Shown here: positions 15,882 through 24,166 of the stretch, one piece after another
Position numbering within the stretch: position 1 is the first letter of the stretch
Layout of the letters: each line of letters starts with the position of its first letter
Assembly (NCBI RefSeq): GCF_003932955.1
Contig: NZ_QOVY01000003.1
Location: 1 to 64,000, forward strand
Length of the DNA stretch: 64,000 nucleotides
From: Chryseobacterium sp. SC28
GTDB taxonomy: Bacteria > Bacteroidota > Bacteroidia > Flavobacteriales > Weeksellaceae
Direction of reading: 5' to 3'
Position numbers and translations under genes: made by a program
The notes under the pieces: model-generated
Told to the model about the DNA's origin: nothing
Database searches by the model: none
Seen by the model: only the letters and a program-made list of their open reading frames with translations

Positions 15882-16941
15882 TGTCTCTAATTCTAAATTT
15901 TATCATGACGATTTTTCCGTTTTCCATTTGTGAATCAATCACTTCCAAGTTTTCCAAAGAGGTCGTTGGGAGTGTAACCAGCGAGATGTATTTTTGTTTA
16001 TCCATCGTTTCGATTCCGTAGATGTCGCTTTCGACGACTTGGTAGATCAGAGCATCATCACTGATCAGCCGGTTTAGTTGCTCTGTTTTTTTCTTGAAAT
16101 CTTTAATCGATTTTGAATAATAATACAATTGAATGGCATAATCATTGGGCTTCAGTTCTATGTTTTCGGAGACGGGAGCATTGGTAAGATCTCTGGTGAC
16201 AGTATCTGTTTTGTAAAAAGGAGAGGAAATCACCATTTTTAAATTTTTACTTTTAGTTTCGTAAACGAAAGGCGAGTTTGGCTTTACCTTGAAAAGAATC
16301 GGCGATTCGTTTTCCCGTATAATCTTGACGTCCAATTCTCCTTTGATAGATGAGTTTCTATCTGCATCAATAAAGGTATAGGTATATTTCTTATAAAAAA
16401 TATTATCGTAAAAAATTAAAATGAGAACGACGGCAAACAAAAATATGGAAATACCAAGCCACAAATATTTTTTTAAAAAATTCTGCTTGCTATTTTCTAA
16501 ATTGATATTATAATTGATTTCATCAAAGGCTTGGTTATCGACGGAGAGATCATTTCTTTGAGTTTCAGCAGGTTCTTTATCTTCTTTTTGGACTGCTTCT
16601 TCTTTAGGAGAAGCTGCCGGAGCATCCAATATTTTTTGATCTACTGCGATCGGGTTTTTCATTCGGAATTCGGACCACGAACTGAATCCGACATAGACGG
16701 AAAGGATATTCAGCATATCGATTCTCGGGATTTTCCCCTGAGAATTATTTTTGAAGTAGGTATAAAAGGTTTTTTCGCTGATATTCCCTTTCGCTTTTTG
16801 CCGCAGATCTTCTTGAAAATAAATAATATCAATGCCTCTCCATTTGGAAATATCATCGTACGACGGCGAATGCGACTCAAGATATTTCTCCTGAACAGCC
16901 TTTTTTAAGTTTTGGAAATATAAAAGGTCTATGTCGGTCAA
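15865..16941 (-). CDS. Membrane protein with N-terminal regulator-like domain
   Basis: A 358-residue protein. Residues 1-105 hold a helical domain (ISEKTFYTYFKNN, PRIDMLNILSVYVGFSSWSEF) that looks like the helix-turn-helix-like cytoplasmic domain seen in a family of Flavobacterial proteins of unknown function. A Pro/Glu-rich linker follows, then one membrane helix near residues 163-183 (YLWLGISIFLFAVVLILIF) and a beta-rich extracytoplasmic domain (residues 190-358). This layout suggests a one-component membrane sensor, but DNA binding is not shown. It overlaps the downstream lipoprotein gene by 17 bases. Palindromic sites lie in front of it. Confidence 0.7.
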   Translation of the reverse strand: MTDIDLLYFQNLKKAVQEKYLESHSPSYDDISKWRGIDIIYFQEDLRQKAKGNISEKTFYTYFKNNSQGKIPRIDMLNILSVYVGFSSWSEFRMKNPIAVDQKILDAPAASPKEEAVQKEDKEPAETQRNDLSVDNQAFDEINYNINLENSKQNFLKKYLWLGISIFLFAVVLILIFYDNIFYKKYTYTFIDADRNSSIKGELDVKIIRENESPILFKVKPNSPFVYETKSKNLKMVISSPFYKTDTVTRDLTNAPVSENIELKPNDYAIQLYYYSKSIKDFKKKTEQLNRLISDDALIYQVVESDIYGIETMDKQKYISLVTLPTTSLENLEVIDSQMENGKIVMIKFRIRDNEETK

Positions 16942-16963
16942 AGTTTTTATAGCTTAAATTGTT

Positions 16964-17007
16964 GATTTACATATATATTAATTTGTAAATCCCGTTTTAC
17001 AAATATA
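16964..17007. promoter_or_regulatory. Cluster of palindromic GATTTACA/TTTACAAAT sites with minus-strand -7 box
   Basis: GATTTACA at 16964-16971, TTGTAAATC at 16983-16991 and TTTTACAAAT at 16995-17004 form two interlocking inverted repeats. The second (ATTTGTAAA / TTTACAAAT, spacer 6) is perfect over 9 bases. It overlaps a perfect minus-strand -7 box TATATTTG at 17007-17000 for the gene starting at 16941. This is the layout of an operator. Confidence 0.5.
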
Positions 17008-17046
17008 TTACAATAAATATTCAAATACAAAATTTATTTGTGGCTG

Positions 17047-17054
17047 TACATTTG
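17047..17054 (+). promoter_or_regulatory. -7 promoter box (TACATTTG) of the second small lipoprotein gene
   Basis: A perfect TAnnTTTG match 50 bases upstream of the ATG at 17105. No -33 TTG at the ideal distance. Confidence 0.5.
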
Positions 17055-17104
17055 TCACGTTCAAAGGAGAACAGAATTATTAACTAACAATTAAAATATT
17101 TATT

Positions 17105-17311
17105 ATGAAAAAATCATTGTTCGTAGCCGCAATCGCTGCTTTTGCTCTTGTAGCTTGTAAAAAAACCGAAAACGTAGAAACTACTTCAGCTGATTCTGCT
17201 GCTGTTGATTCTGCTGCTGCAACTGTTGATTCTGCTGCTGCAACTGTAGATTCTGCTGCTGCAACTGTTGATTCTGCTGCTGCAAAAGTTGATTCTGCTA
17301 CAACTAAGTAA
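17105..17311 (+). CDS. Small Ala/Asp/Ser-rich lipoprotein (copy 2) with tandem repeats
   Basis: A 68-residue protein whose first 19 residues nearly repeat those of the protein at 15012 (MKKSLFVAAIAAFALVACKK; lipobox LVAC). The mature part is four exact 7-residue repeats DSAAATV (the last ends AKV) between shorter partial units. The DNA shows the matching 21-base tandem repeat. It is divergent from the membrane regulator-like gene. Function unknown; a structural or envelope-stress lipoprotein is possible. Confidence 0.8.
   Translation: MKKSLFVAAIAAFALVACKKTENVETTSADSAAVDSAAATVDSAAATVDSAAATVDSAAAKVDSATTK
17207..17290 (+). repeat. 21-base tandem repeat, four units
   Basis: Units begin at 17207, 17228, 17249 and 17270 (GATTCTGCTGCTGCAACTGT plus one base), with partial units at 17192 and 17291. 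The period is a multiple of three, so copy-number change keeps the frame. Confidence 0.9.
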
Positions 17312-17332
17312 TTAGCATTCGGAAATTAAGAA

Positions 17333-17367
17333 TAAAGCCGTCTTGTTTTTTGCAAGGTGGCTTTTTA
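17333..17367 (+). terminator. Terminator after the second small lipoprotein gene
   Basis: Imperfect stem AAAGCCGTCTTG / CAAGGTGGCTTT followed by TTT. It reaches into the stop codon of the convergent methyltransferase gene. Confidence 0.7.
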
Positions 17368-18135
17368 TGTTTCCAATCTCTGTCTCAATATTTCGTAACA
17401 AGCGATCGCTGCTGCATTACTGAGATTGAGCGAGTCGATAGTTCCTGCCATTGGAATTACCATATTTTGTCCTTTGTCTTTCCAAAAATCACTCAGTCCC
17501 GAATGCTCAGTTCCAAATAGGATTGCCGATCTGCCCTTCAAATTTAATTTCTGAATATTTTGTGCATTCTCACTCATAAAAGTGGTAAAAATATTAAAGT
17601 TTTTTCTTTGTAGAAATTCCAAAGTTTCGGTGTTAGAAGCCTGAAAAATATTCATTCCGAAGAGGCAGCCCACGCTAGACCGGATCACGTTGGGATTATA
17701 GAAATCGGTTTTCGGATCGGTCACAATGAGTGCATTGATGCCAAAAGCTTCGCAACTCCTCAGGATAGCGCCCAGATTTCCGGGCTTTTCGACGCTTTCC
17801 AAGATAATCACAGCCGCGTCTTTTTCGGGATTAAAATCTTTTAAATTTTTTTGTTCGAGTTTGTAGATGCCGATGATGCCTTCGGTCGTGCCACGGTAAG
17901 CCATCTTTTCGTAGAGTTTTTCCGATACAAAATATATTTTAGCTTCCGGCAATTTCCCTGCGAAAATAGACTCGCAAATATAGAATTCTTCGGCTTGATT
18001 GCCAAATTCCAAGGCACGCCGGTTTTCCTGCAATCCTTCTACAATGAAAACACCGGCTTTTTTCCGTTCCTGATTTTTGCTAAGAAGTCTGGTGAGTCTT
18101 TTTATTTTTTCGTTTTGAAGGCTTTCAATAAGCAT
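17365..18135 (-). CDS. TrmH/SpoU-family RNA 2'-O-methyltransferase
   Basis: A 256-residue SPOUT-class enzyme that methylates a ribose in rRNA or tRNA using S-adenosylmethionine. The start is set at 18135 (MLIESLQNEKIKRLTRLL), the usual substrate-binding N-terminal domain; the frame upstream to 18192 looks non-native. The knot motifs are present: ILESVEKPGNLGAILRSCEAFG (N-x-G-x-x-x-R), ILFGTEHSGLS (motif 2) and IPMAGTIDSLNLSNAAAI (motif 3). The exact target cannot be told; RlmB-like is the closest group. It is divergent from lptB. Confidence 0.9.
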   Translation of the reverse strand: MLIESLQNEKIKRLTRLLSKNQERKKAGVFIVEGLQENRRALEFGNQAEEFYICESIFAGKLPEAKIYFVSEKLYEKMAYRGTTEGIIGIYKLEQKNLKDFNPEKDAAVIILESVEKPGNLGAILRSCEAFGINALIVTDPKTDFYNPNVIRSSVGCLFGMNIFQASNTETLEFLQRKNFNIFTTFMSENAQNIQKLNLKGRSAILFGTEHSGLSDFWKDKGQNMVIPMAGTIDSLNLSNAAAIACYEILRQRLET

Positions 18136-18210
18136 CGTTGAATTTTTCACAAAGATATTAAAATCGGGTTGAGTTGAATTTCCGTCTTCCAACTTCCGGC
18201 AAAAAATATA

Positions 18211-18218
18211 TATCTTTG
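18211..18218 (+). promoter_or_regulatory. -7 promoter box (TATCTTTG) directly before lptB
   Basis: A perfect TAnnTTTG box that ends only 4 bases before the ATG at 18223. Transcription would start at or next to the start codon. Confidence 0.6.
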
Positions 18219-18222
18219 TTTT

Positions 18223-18951
18223 ATGATTTTACGAGGAGAAAATTTAGTCAAAGAATACGGACCGAAGAAAGTTGTAAAAGGCGTATCACTGGAAGTTCAG
18301 CAAGGCGAAATCGTTGGACTTTTGGGACCAAATGGCGCCGGAAAAACCACGTCTTTTTATATGATCGTCGGATTGGTAAAGCCAACTTCGGGCAACGTTT
18401 ATCTTGATAATCAAAATATTACGCAGGATGCGATGTACAAGCGCGCGCAAAAAGGCATCGGATATTTGGCGCAGGAGGCATCCGTTTTCCGAAAATTGTC
18501 TGTCGAAGATAATATCCTCGGTGTTTTGCAGCTGACCAAACTTTCCAAAAAGGAACAGAAAATAAAATGCGACGAACTGATCGAGGAATTCCATCTGGAG
18601 CACGTCCGCAAGAACCGCGGCGACCTGCTTTCAGGTGGCGAAAGGCGCCGTACAGAGATTGCCCGTTGTCTTGCTACCAGCCCCAATTTCATTCTTTTAG
18701 ATGAGCCTTTTGCCGGAGTGGATCCTATTGCGGTAGAAGATATTCAGAAGATAGTGAGATCTTTGGTAGAGAAAAACATCGGAATTTTGATTACCGATCA
18801 CAACGTGCAGCAGACTTTGGCCATCACCAACAAAACTTATATTATGTTTGAGGGCAAAATCCTGAAAGAAGGCGTTCCGGAAGATTTGGCAAATGATCCG
18901 GAAGTAAGGCAGGCTTATCTTGGCGAGAATTTTCGTTTTGAAAAGATTTAG
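18223..18951 (+). CDS. lptB: LPS export ABC transporter ATP-binding protein LptB
   Basis: A 242-residue ATPase that powers lipopolysaccharide extraction from the inner membrane together with LptF, LptG and LptC, none of which is in the window. Walker [10 protein letters not shown] near residues 36-44, Q-loop YLAQEASVF, signature LSGGERRR near 136, Walker [14 protein letters not shown], and H-loop ITDHNV are all intact. The EASVF Q-loop and the [13 protein letters not shown] stretch are typical of LptB rather than other ABC ATPases. A -7 box 4 bases before the ATG predicts a leaderless mRNA. Confidence 0.95.
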   Translation: MILRGENLVKEYGPKKVVKGVSLEVQQGEIVGLLGPNGAGKTTSFYMIVGLVKPTSGNVYLDNQNITQDAMYKRAQKGIGYLAQEASVFRKLSVEDNILGVLQLTKLSKKEQKIKCDELIEEFHLEHVRKNRGDLLSGGERRRTEIARCLATSPNFILLDEPFAGVDPIAVEDIQKIVRSLVEKNIGILITDHNVQQTLAITNKTYIMFEGKILKEGVPEDLANDPEVRQAYLGENFRFEKI

Positions 18952-19035
18952 CTCGATAGCGCGACCCTCTAAAAGAAAATTATTTTGGAATTTTTCAAAA
19001 CCGCAAAAGGATTATTTTAAACTTCCGCAATCGAT

Positions 19036-19992
19036 TTATCCTTTGAATTCGCCCATTGCGATATATTTTTCCTGACGATCATGCACGAGTTTCTCGGGTG
19101 CTTGCTTAGACAATATTTTAATGTCCTTTAGAACTGCTTTTTTCACATTTGCAATGGCGGTTTCGGCGTCATAATGCGCTCCACCTAATGGCTCGGCAAT
19201 AATACCGTCTATCAACTTCTGTTTCAGCATATCGTCGGCCGTTAGTTTCATTGTGGTAGCGGCGGTCTCTTTGTATTCCCAACTTCTCCAAAGGATGGCT
19301 GAGCAGTTTTCGGGCGAGATTACGGAGTACCAAGTATTCTCCAGCATATAAACGCGGTTTCCGACCCCGATCCCCAGCGCGCCGCCACTTGCGCCTTCTC
19401 CGATGATGACGGTGATGATAGGTACTTTGAGAGAGCACATCTCATATATATTTCTTGCGATGGCTTCGCCTTGTCCTCTTTCTTCTGCTTCGAGACCGGG
19501 GTAGGCTCCCGGAGTGTCAATCAAAGTGACGACCGGAATATTAAACTTCTCTGCCAGCTTCATCAGTCGCAGGGCTTTTCTGTAACCTTCAGGGTTCGAC
19601 ATTCCGAAACGGCGGTATTGGCGTTCCTTGGTGGTTCTTCCTTTTTGGGTTCCGATCAGCATAACGCTGTTTCCGCTGATGCTGGCAAGTCCGCCGATCA
19701 TCGCGGGATCATCTCCAAAGTTCCTGTCGCCGTGGAGTTCTACAAAACTTCCCGCATCTACCAGCCCTTTGATATAATCGAGCGTGTAGGGTCTGTCGGG
19801 ATGTCTGGATAATTGCACTTTCTGCCAAGGCGTCAGATTGCCGTAGATTTTTTTCTTGGTTTCGTCTATTTTGGTTCTGATTTTTTTGCAGGATTCTTCT
19901 ACATCAATTCCGCTTTCGGTGCCCAGTTGTACGCACTTTTCGTATTGATCTGTCAATTCTTTTATAGGTTGTTCAAATTCTAAATATTCCAT
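19036..19992 (-). CDS. accA: Acetyl-CoA carboxylase carboxyltransferase subunit alpha
   Basis: A 318-residue subunit that, with AccD, moves the carboxyl group from biotin to acetyl-CoA, the first step of fatty-acid synthesis. The sequence shows the AccA N-terminal helix ([20 protein letters not shown]), [31 protein letters not shown], and the crotonase-fold core [20 protein letters not shown] and [15 protein letters not shown]. Length is normal. accB and accC lie 11 kb away in another operon and accD is not in the window. A TACTTTTG box at 20022-20015 on the minus strand is a likely promoter. Confidence 0.97.
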   Translation of the reverse strand: MEYLEFEQPIKELTDQYEKCVQLGTESGIDVEESCKKIRTKIDETKKKIYGNLTPWQKVQLSRHPDRPYTLDYIKGLVDAGSFVELHGDRNFGDDPAMIGGLASISGNSVMLIGTQKGRTTKERQYRRFGMSNPEGYRKALRLMKLAEKFNIPVVTLIDTPGAYPGLEAEERGQGEAIARNIYEMCSLKVPIITVIIGEGASGGALGIGVGNRVYMLENTWYSVISPENCSAILWRSWEYKETAATTMKLTADDMLKQKLIDGIIAEPLGGAHYDAETAIANVKKAVLKDIKILSKQAPEKLVHDRQEKYIAMGEFKG

Positions 19993-20090
19993 GTTTCGGG
20001 TGTGTTAAACGCTTCAAAAGTAATGTTTTTTTTACAAATTCGTATTTAATTTTTTTGATTGTCCACATCCATCGTTGTGGATAATTTACA

Positions 20091-21599
20091 TTAGTTTGAA
20101 CGGATTGCATTGGCGATTCTCTCCAGCGTTTCTTCTTTTCCGATGATGTTCATTATGTCCGGAACGTCCGGTCCCTTCAGCTCGCCAACTAAAGCGAGGC
20201 GAAGCGGCATCATCACTTTTCCCAATCCCAAAGCATGTTCTTCTGCAAAACGGTGAATGACTTCTCTTAAAGATTCGGAATCAAATTTTGATGCTTCCAA
20301 TTTTGCGGATAAATCTCCAAGAACCTTAGAAGTGCTTTCTGTCCACGCTTTCTTGACGGCTTTTTCGTCATAGGATGTGGGTTTTTCGAAAAAGAATTTG
20401 CCCTCATTATAAATATCGATCACAAAGCTGGCTCTCTCCTTCATCAAAGAAACGATCTTCAAGAGTTTGTCGTCGGCTATACGGATGTTTTTTAATGGAT
20501 CTTCATTTTTTAGCAGATTCAATATCTCTTGGTCAGATTTCATCTTAAGATATTCCTGATTGAACCATTTTGCTTTTTGGGGGTCGAATCTGGCGCCGGC
20601 TTTATGCACTTTGTGAAGGTCGAATTCTGCGATCATTTCTTCCATAGAAACGATTTCTTTGTCGTTGGCCGGCGTCCAACCCAGTAGCGCTGTCATATTG
20701 ACAAAGGCTTCCGGAAAATAGCCCGCTTCTTTGTAGCCTTTCCAGATTTCGCCGGTTTCCGGATCCTTGAAATTCATTGGGAAAACGGGAAAACCGAATT
20801 TGGCACCGTCTCTTTTACTCAGTTTCCCTTTGCCTTCCGGCTTTAAAATCAACGATAAATGTGCGAATTCCGGCGCTTCCCAATTCATTGCTTCATAAAG
20901 CAGAATATGCAGGGGCATCGAGGGAAGCCACTCTTCGCCGCGGATGACGTGGGAGATTTTCATCTCAAAATCGTCTACCACGTTGGCGAAATGATAGGTG
21001 GGCATTCCGTCGTTTTTGATTAGGACTTTGTCGTCCAATGTATTGGTATTCACGGAAAAATGGCCTCTGATAATATCTTGCAGGTGCAGCGTTCTGTCCA
21101 CCGGCATTTTGAAACGCACGACATAAGGGGTATCGGCATTCAGCAATTTTTGAACTTCTTGTTCCGAAAGGGAAATGCTGTTTTTCAGGTGTTGTCTCGT
21201 CTTATAATTGTATGAGAAAACTTCACCTTTAGCCTCGAATTCTTTTCGGACGGCATCTAGTTCTTCGGGCGTATCGAAGGCCAGATAAGCGTGCTCTGTT
21301 TTCAGGATTTGATTTTTGTACCGGTCGTAGATATCTCTTCGTTCGGATTGCCGGTAGGGTGCGTAGGGACCGCCCACTCTGGGGCTCTCGTCTGGTATGA
21401 TGCCGCACCATTCCAGAGAATTCATGATATAATCTTCGGCTCCTTCTACATATCTGGCGGTATCGGTATCTTCTATTCTGAGAACGAATTCTCCGCCGTG
21501 GTGTTTGGCAAAGAGATAGTCGTACAGTGCCGTTCGCACGCCTCCAAGATGTAAAGCGCCGGTGGGGCTGGGTGCAAATCGCACGCGTACTTTTTTCAT
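20091..21599 (-). CDS. gltX: Glutamate--tRNA ligase
   Basis: A 502-residue class I aminoacyl-tRNA synthetase charging tRNA-Glu. The start is set at 21599 (MKKVRVRFAPSPTG), where the family begins; an in-frame ATG at 21620 would add 7 residues. The HIGH-type motif is HLGG in PSPTGALHLGG near residue 16, and the KMSKS-type motif is KLSKRDG. The anticodon-binding domain fills the C-terminal third (VHKAGARFDPQKAKWFN onwards). A minus-strand TAATTTTG box lies at 21657-21650, suggesting its own promoter. It is divergent from the cupin gene. Confidence 0.96.
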   Translation of the reverse strand: MKKVRVRFAPSPTGALHLGGVRTALYDYLFAKHHGGEFVLRIEDTDTARYVEGAEDYIMNSLEWCGIIPDESPRVGGPYAPYRQSERRDIYDRYKNQILKTEHAYLAFDTPEELDAVRKEFEAKGEVFSYNYKTRQHLKNSISLSEQEVQKLLNADTPYVVRFKMPVDRTLHLQDIIRGHFSVNTNTLDDKVLIKNDGMPTYHFANVVDDFEMKISHVIRGEEWLPSMPLHILLYEAMNWEAPEFAHLSLILKPEGKGKLSKRDGAKFGFPVFPMNFKDPETGEIWKGYKEAGYFPEAFVNMTALLGWTPANDKEIVSMEEMIAEFDLHKVHKAGARFDPQKAKWFNQEYLKMKSDQEILNLLKNEDPLKNIRIADDKLLKIVSLMKERASFVIDIYNEGKFFFEKPTSYDEKAVKKAWTESTSKVLGDLSAKLEASKFDSESLREVIHRFAEEHALGLGKVMMPLRLALVGELKGPDVPDIMNIIGKEETLERIANAIRSN

Positions 21600-21739
21600 A
21601 TTAAGATTATTATTCTGCAAGTCATCGGTATGACTAAAAAATGCTGGTGCAAAATTAAGAAATTCTGAGCGTTTTGGCTTTGGAATTTGGTTAATCTTTG
21701 CCGAAACAGTATTTTTGTTTCATAAAAAAAATAAAAACC

Positions 21740-22084
21740 ATGTTAGAAATTGGCGAAAGACCTTGGGGTAGATATTTTGTTTTGGCGGATGAGCCCAACT
21801 ACAAATTGAAAAGGATAGAGGTGAATCCGGGTCAGAAATTGTCTTATCAGTTTCATTACAAAAGACAGGAGCAATGGACCATCATCGAAGGTGATGCTAC
21901 GATTATCTTGGATGGAGAAGAAATTCCTTTATCTTACGGGCAGAGTATTTTTATTCCGCTGGGCGCGAAACACAGAATTATGAATCTTACCGATAAACCC
22001 GTAGTTTTCATAGAAGTACAGACGGGAACGTATTTTGGAGAAGATGATATCGTGCGGTTGGAGGATGAATACGAGAGACAGTAA
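21740..22084 (+). CDS. Cupin protein, type II phosphomannose isomerase-like
   Basis: A 114-residue single-domain cupin. The start is placed at 21740 (MLEIGERPWGRYFVL); the frame upstream is not conserved-looking. The sequence matches the C-terminal isomerase domain of bifunctional mannose-1-phosphate guanylyltransferase/mannose-6-phosphate isomerase: ERPWGRYFVL, VNPGQKLSYQFHYKRQEQW (metal-binding region), GQSIFIPLGAKHRI and FIEVQTG. Alone it may be a sugar-phosphate isomerase or a binding protein. Heading a glycosyltransferase cluster, it probably serves nucleotide-sugar supply; the exact reaction is inferred. Confidence 0.85.
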   Translation: MLEIGERPWGRYFVLADEPNYKLKRIEVNPGQKLSYQFHYKRQEQWTIIEGDATIILDGEEIPLSYGQSIFIPLGAKHRIMNLTDKPVVFIEVQTGTYFGEDDIVRLEDEYERQ

Positions 22085-22102
22085 GATTTTGATTATCAGA
22101 TT

Positions 22103-22918
22103 ATGAACTGCAAAATTTGTGGGGCAAGCTTAGAAAAAATTTTCTCAAAGAAAGTTTTGCTGAAGTACGATGTTGATTATCACCAATGCAGCAATTGCGG
22201 TTTCGTACAAACTGACGAAGCTTTTTGGCTGGACGAGGCATATCAAAGTGCGATTACATCTTTGGATATTGGTATTCTTGTAAGAAATTCGCTGCTCTTG
22301 AAGAATATTCCTAAAATAATTAATACCTGTTTTTCAGAGGCGAATGTTTTTTTGGATTATGCGGGAGGTTATGGTCTTTTTACAAGATCGATGAGAGATT
22401 TAGGATTTGATTTTTATCGTCAGGACATATATTGCGATAATATATTTGCACAGTATTTTGATATAACAGATACCAATTTTTCCAAATTTGATGTCGTAAC
22501 GGCCTTTGAGGTTTTCGAACATCTTTCCAGACCTCTTGAAGAGATTGAAACCATTTTAAAGTATTCGGATCACTTAATTTTTTCTACAGAAATCGTCCCA
22601 GATCAAACTTATGCTATAGAAAATTGGGTTTATATCGCCCATGAAACGGGTCAACACATTGCTTTTTATTCGGAAAAATCCTTGGAACTGATTGCTAAAA
22701 AATTTAATAAAAACTATTATCGGAAAAACAATATTCATATCTATACTACCAAGACATTTACAACCGAGCAGATTGATTATGCGTTGAAGGATCAAGAAGT
22801 AAAAAAGGTGTTTTTTGGATTGAAAAAGAAGAAAATTAAAAAATTCAATATAAAGAGAGAATCTTATCAAGATAGAGATTACTTAAAAATTAAAGAAATA
22901 CTTTATAAGAACTTGTGA
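22103..22918 (+). CDS. Class I SAM-dependent methyltransferase with zinc-ribbon start
   Basis: A 271-residue protein. It opens with two Cys pairs (CKIC and CSNC, residues 3-6 and 29-32), a likely zinc site seen in sugar C-methyltransferases. The Rossmann part has a motif I-like VFLDYAGGYGLFTRSM (G-G-x-G instead of G-x-G-x-G) and post-motif TAFEVFEHLSRPLEE, in which E-V-x-E-H is typical of methyltransferases type 11/23. The target is probably a sugar or polysaccharide, given the neighbouring glycosyltransferase. It sits 18 bases after the cupin gene and 24 before the next, as in an operon. Confidence 0.82.
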   Translation: MNCKICGASLEKIFSKKVLLKYDVDYHQCSNCGFVQTDEAFWLDEAYQSAITSLDIGILVRNSLLLKNIPKIINTCFSEANVFLDYAGGYGLFTRSMRDLGFDFYRQDIYCDNIFAQYFDITDTNFSKFDVVTAFEVFEHLSRPLEEIETILKYSDHLIFSTEIVPDQTYAIENWVYIAHETGQHIAFYSEKSLELIAKKFNKNYYRKNNIHIYTTKTFTTEQIDYALKDQEVKKVFFGLKKKKIKKFNIKRESYQDRDYLKIKEILYKNL

Positions 22919-22942
22919 TTCAGTATTTTAAGGGTTAATAAA

Positions 22943-24166
22943 ATGAAAATCAAAATAATCATCGATGGAGATGTCATCGCAGATTCTTATAAGGATAATA
23001 GAACGGGGATTTTCAGAGTTTCCTTGGAATTATTTAAAATATTAAGCAAAAAAAATGAGATCGAACTTTTCTATTCTCATTTGAGTTTTTTTGATCGGCC
23101 CACCACTACAAAAGAGTTGAATTCGTTCTTTCGAGAAAATTCCATCACAGTCGTCGAAGCTAATCGTAGGATAAGAAGAAAATTTTTGCCATTCCGGAAA
23201 GAAAAATTATTCAAGTATTTGTACCGCAAAATAGGAGTTTATAATTATCAAAATATTCTGTTTAAAAATATTTGGAAATCGGCAAAGGTCTATCATTCCA
23301 CATATTATCCCATCAATAATGTCGTAAATCATTATCCGAATCTGAAAAAAGTAATAACCGTTCACGATTTGATTCCAATTTTATTTCCCGACCTTCATTT
23401 TAATTCAGAATTAATCCAAGAAGTTATAAATAGCATTGGGGACGACGGCTACGCCATCTGTGTTTCGGAAAATACCAAAAGAGATTTGCTTAATTATGCT
23501 CCGAAAATTAATCCAGACCATGTGTTTGTTAATTTGTTGGCTGCTTCCAAATCGCTGTTTTATGTTTGCAGAAATGAGGAAAAATTTAGCTCGGTAAAAA
23601 AGAAATACAATCTTCCGGAAAAATACTTCTTAAGTGTCAGCACCTTGGAACCTCGTAAAAATGTAGATTTTGTGATTCGGACTTTTTTGAAAATTATAAA
23701 AGAAAACAGGATCAGCGACTTAGGGTTGGTTTTGGTAGGCGGAAAGGGCTGGGGTTATGATAAGATTTTTGAGGAATATCAGAATGCGCAGGAACTAAAA
23801 GATAAGATCATCATTACGGGAAGAGTTCCGGACGAGGATCTTGCAAGTCTGTACAGCCATGCCCATTCTTTTTATTATATGTCGCTTTACGAAGGTTTTG
23901 GCTTGCCACCCTTAGAAGCGATGCAATGTGGAGTAGCCACAGTTACTTCCAATACTTCCTCGTTGCCGGAAGTTATTGGTGATGCGGGAATTATGCTGGA
24001 TCCACAAGACGAAAAAGGATTGTCCAAAACTATGCTGGATCTTTATCTGGATGAATCTTTTAGAAAACACTATGCTAAAAAAGGATTGGAGCGTTCCAAA
24101 CTATTTTCTTGGGAAAAAAGTGCCAATGAACTTGTTGCGATTTATGAAAAAATTAGTAATTCTTAA
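22943..24166 (+). CDS. GT4-family glycosyltransferase
   Basis: A 407-residue retaining glycosyltransferase of GT-B fold. The C-terminal nucleotide-sugar domain is clear: STLEPRKNVDFVIRTF, VGGKGWGYDKIF, ITGRVPDEDLASLYSHA, and YEGFGLPPLEAMQCG (the E-x7-E motif), then SLPEVIGDAG. The N-terminal acceptor domain has HSTYYPINN and TVHDLIPI. This pattern resembles WbaZ/mannosyltransferase-like enzymes of O-antigen or capsule synthesis; donor and acceptor are not known. It ends right where the convergent gene ends, with no spacer. Confidence 0.9.
   Translation: MKIKIIIDGDVIADSYKDNRTGIFRVSLELFKILSKKNEIELFYSHLSFFDRPTTTKELNSFFRENSITVVEANRRIRRKFLPFRKEKLFKYLYRKIGVYNYQNILFKNIWKSAKVYHSTYYPINNVVNHYPNLKKVITVHDLIPILFPDLHFNSELIQEVINSIGDDGYAICVSENTKRDLLNYAPKINPDHVFVNLLAASKSLFYVCRNEEKFSSVKKKYNLPEKYFLSVSTLEPRKNVDFVIRTFLKIIKENRISDLGLVLVGGKGWGYDKIFEEYQNAQELKDKIIITGRVPDEDLASLYSHAHSFYYMSLYEGFGLPPLEAMQCGVATVTSNTSSLPEVIGDAGIMLDPQDEKGLSKTMLDLYLDESFRKHYAKKGLERSKLFSWEKSANELVAIYEKISNS

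Noticed and set aside
17192-17305. CRISPR array
   Set aside because: The units are contiguous without spacers and code for a protein repeat.
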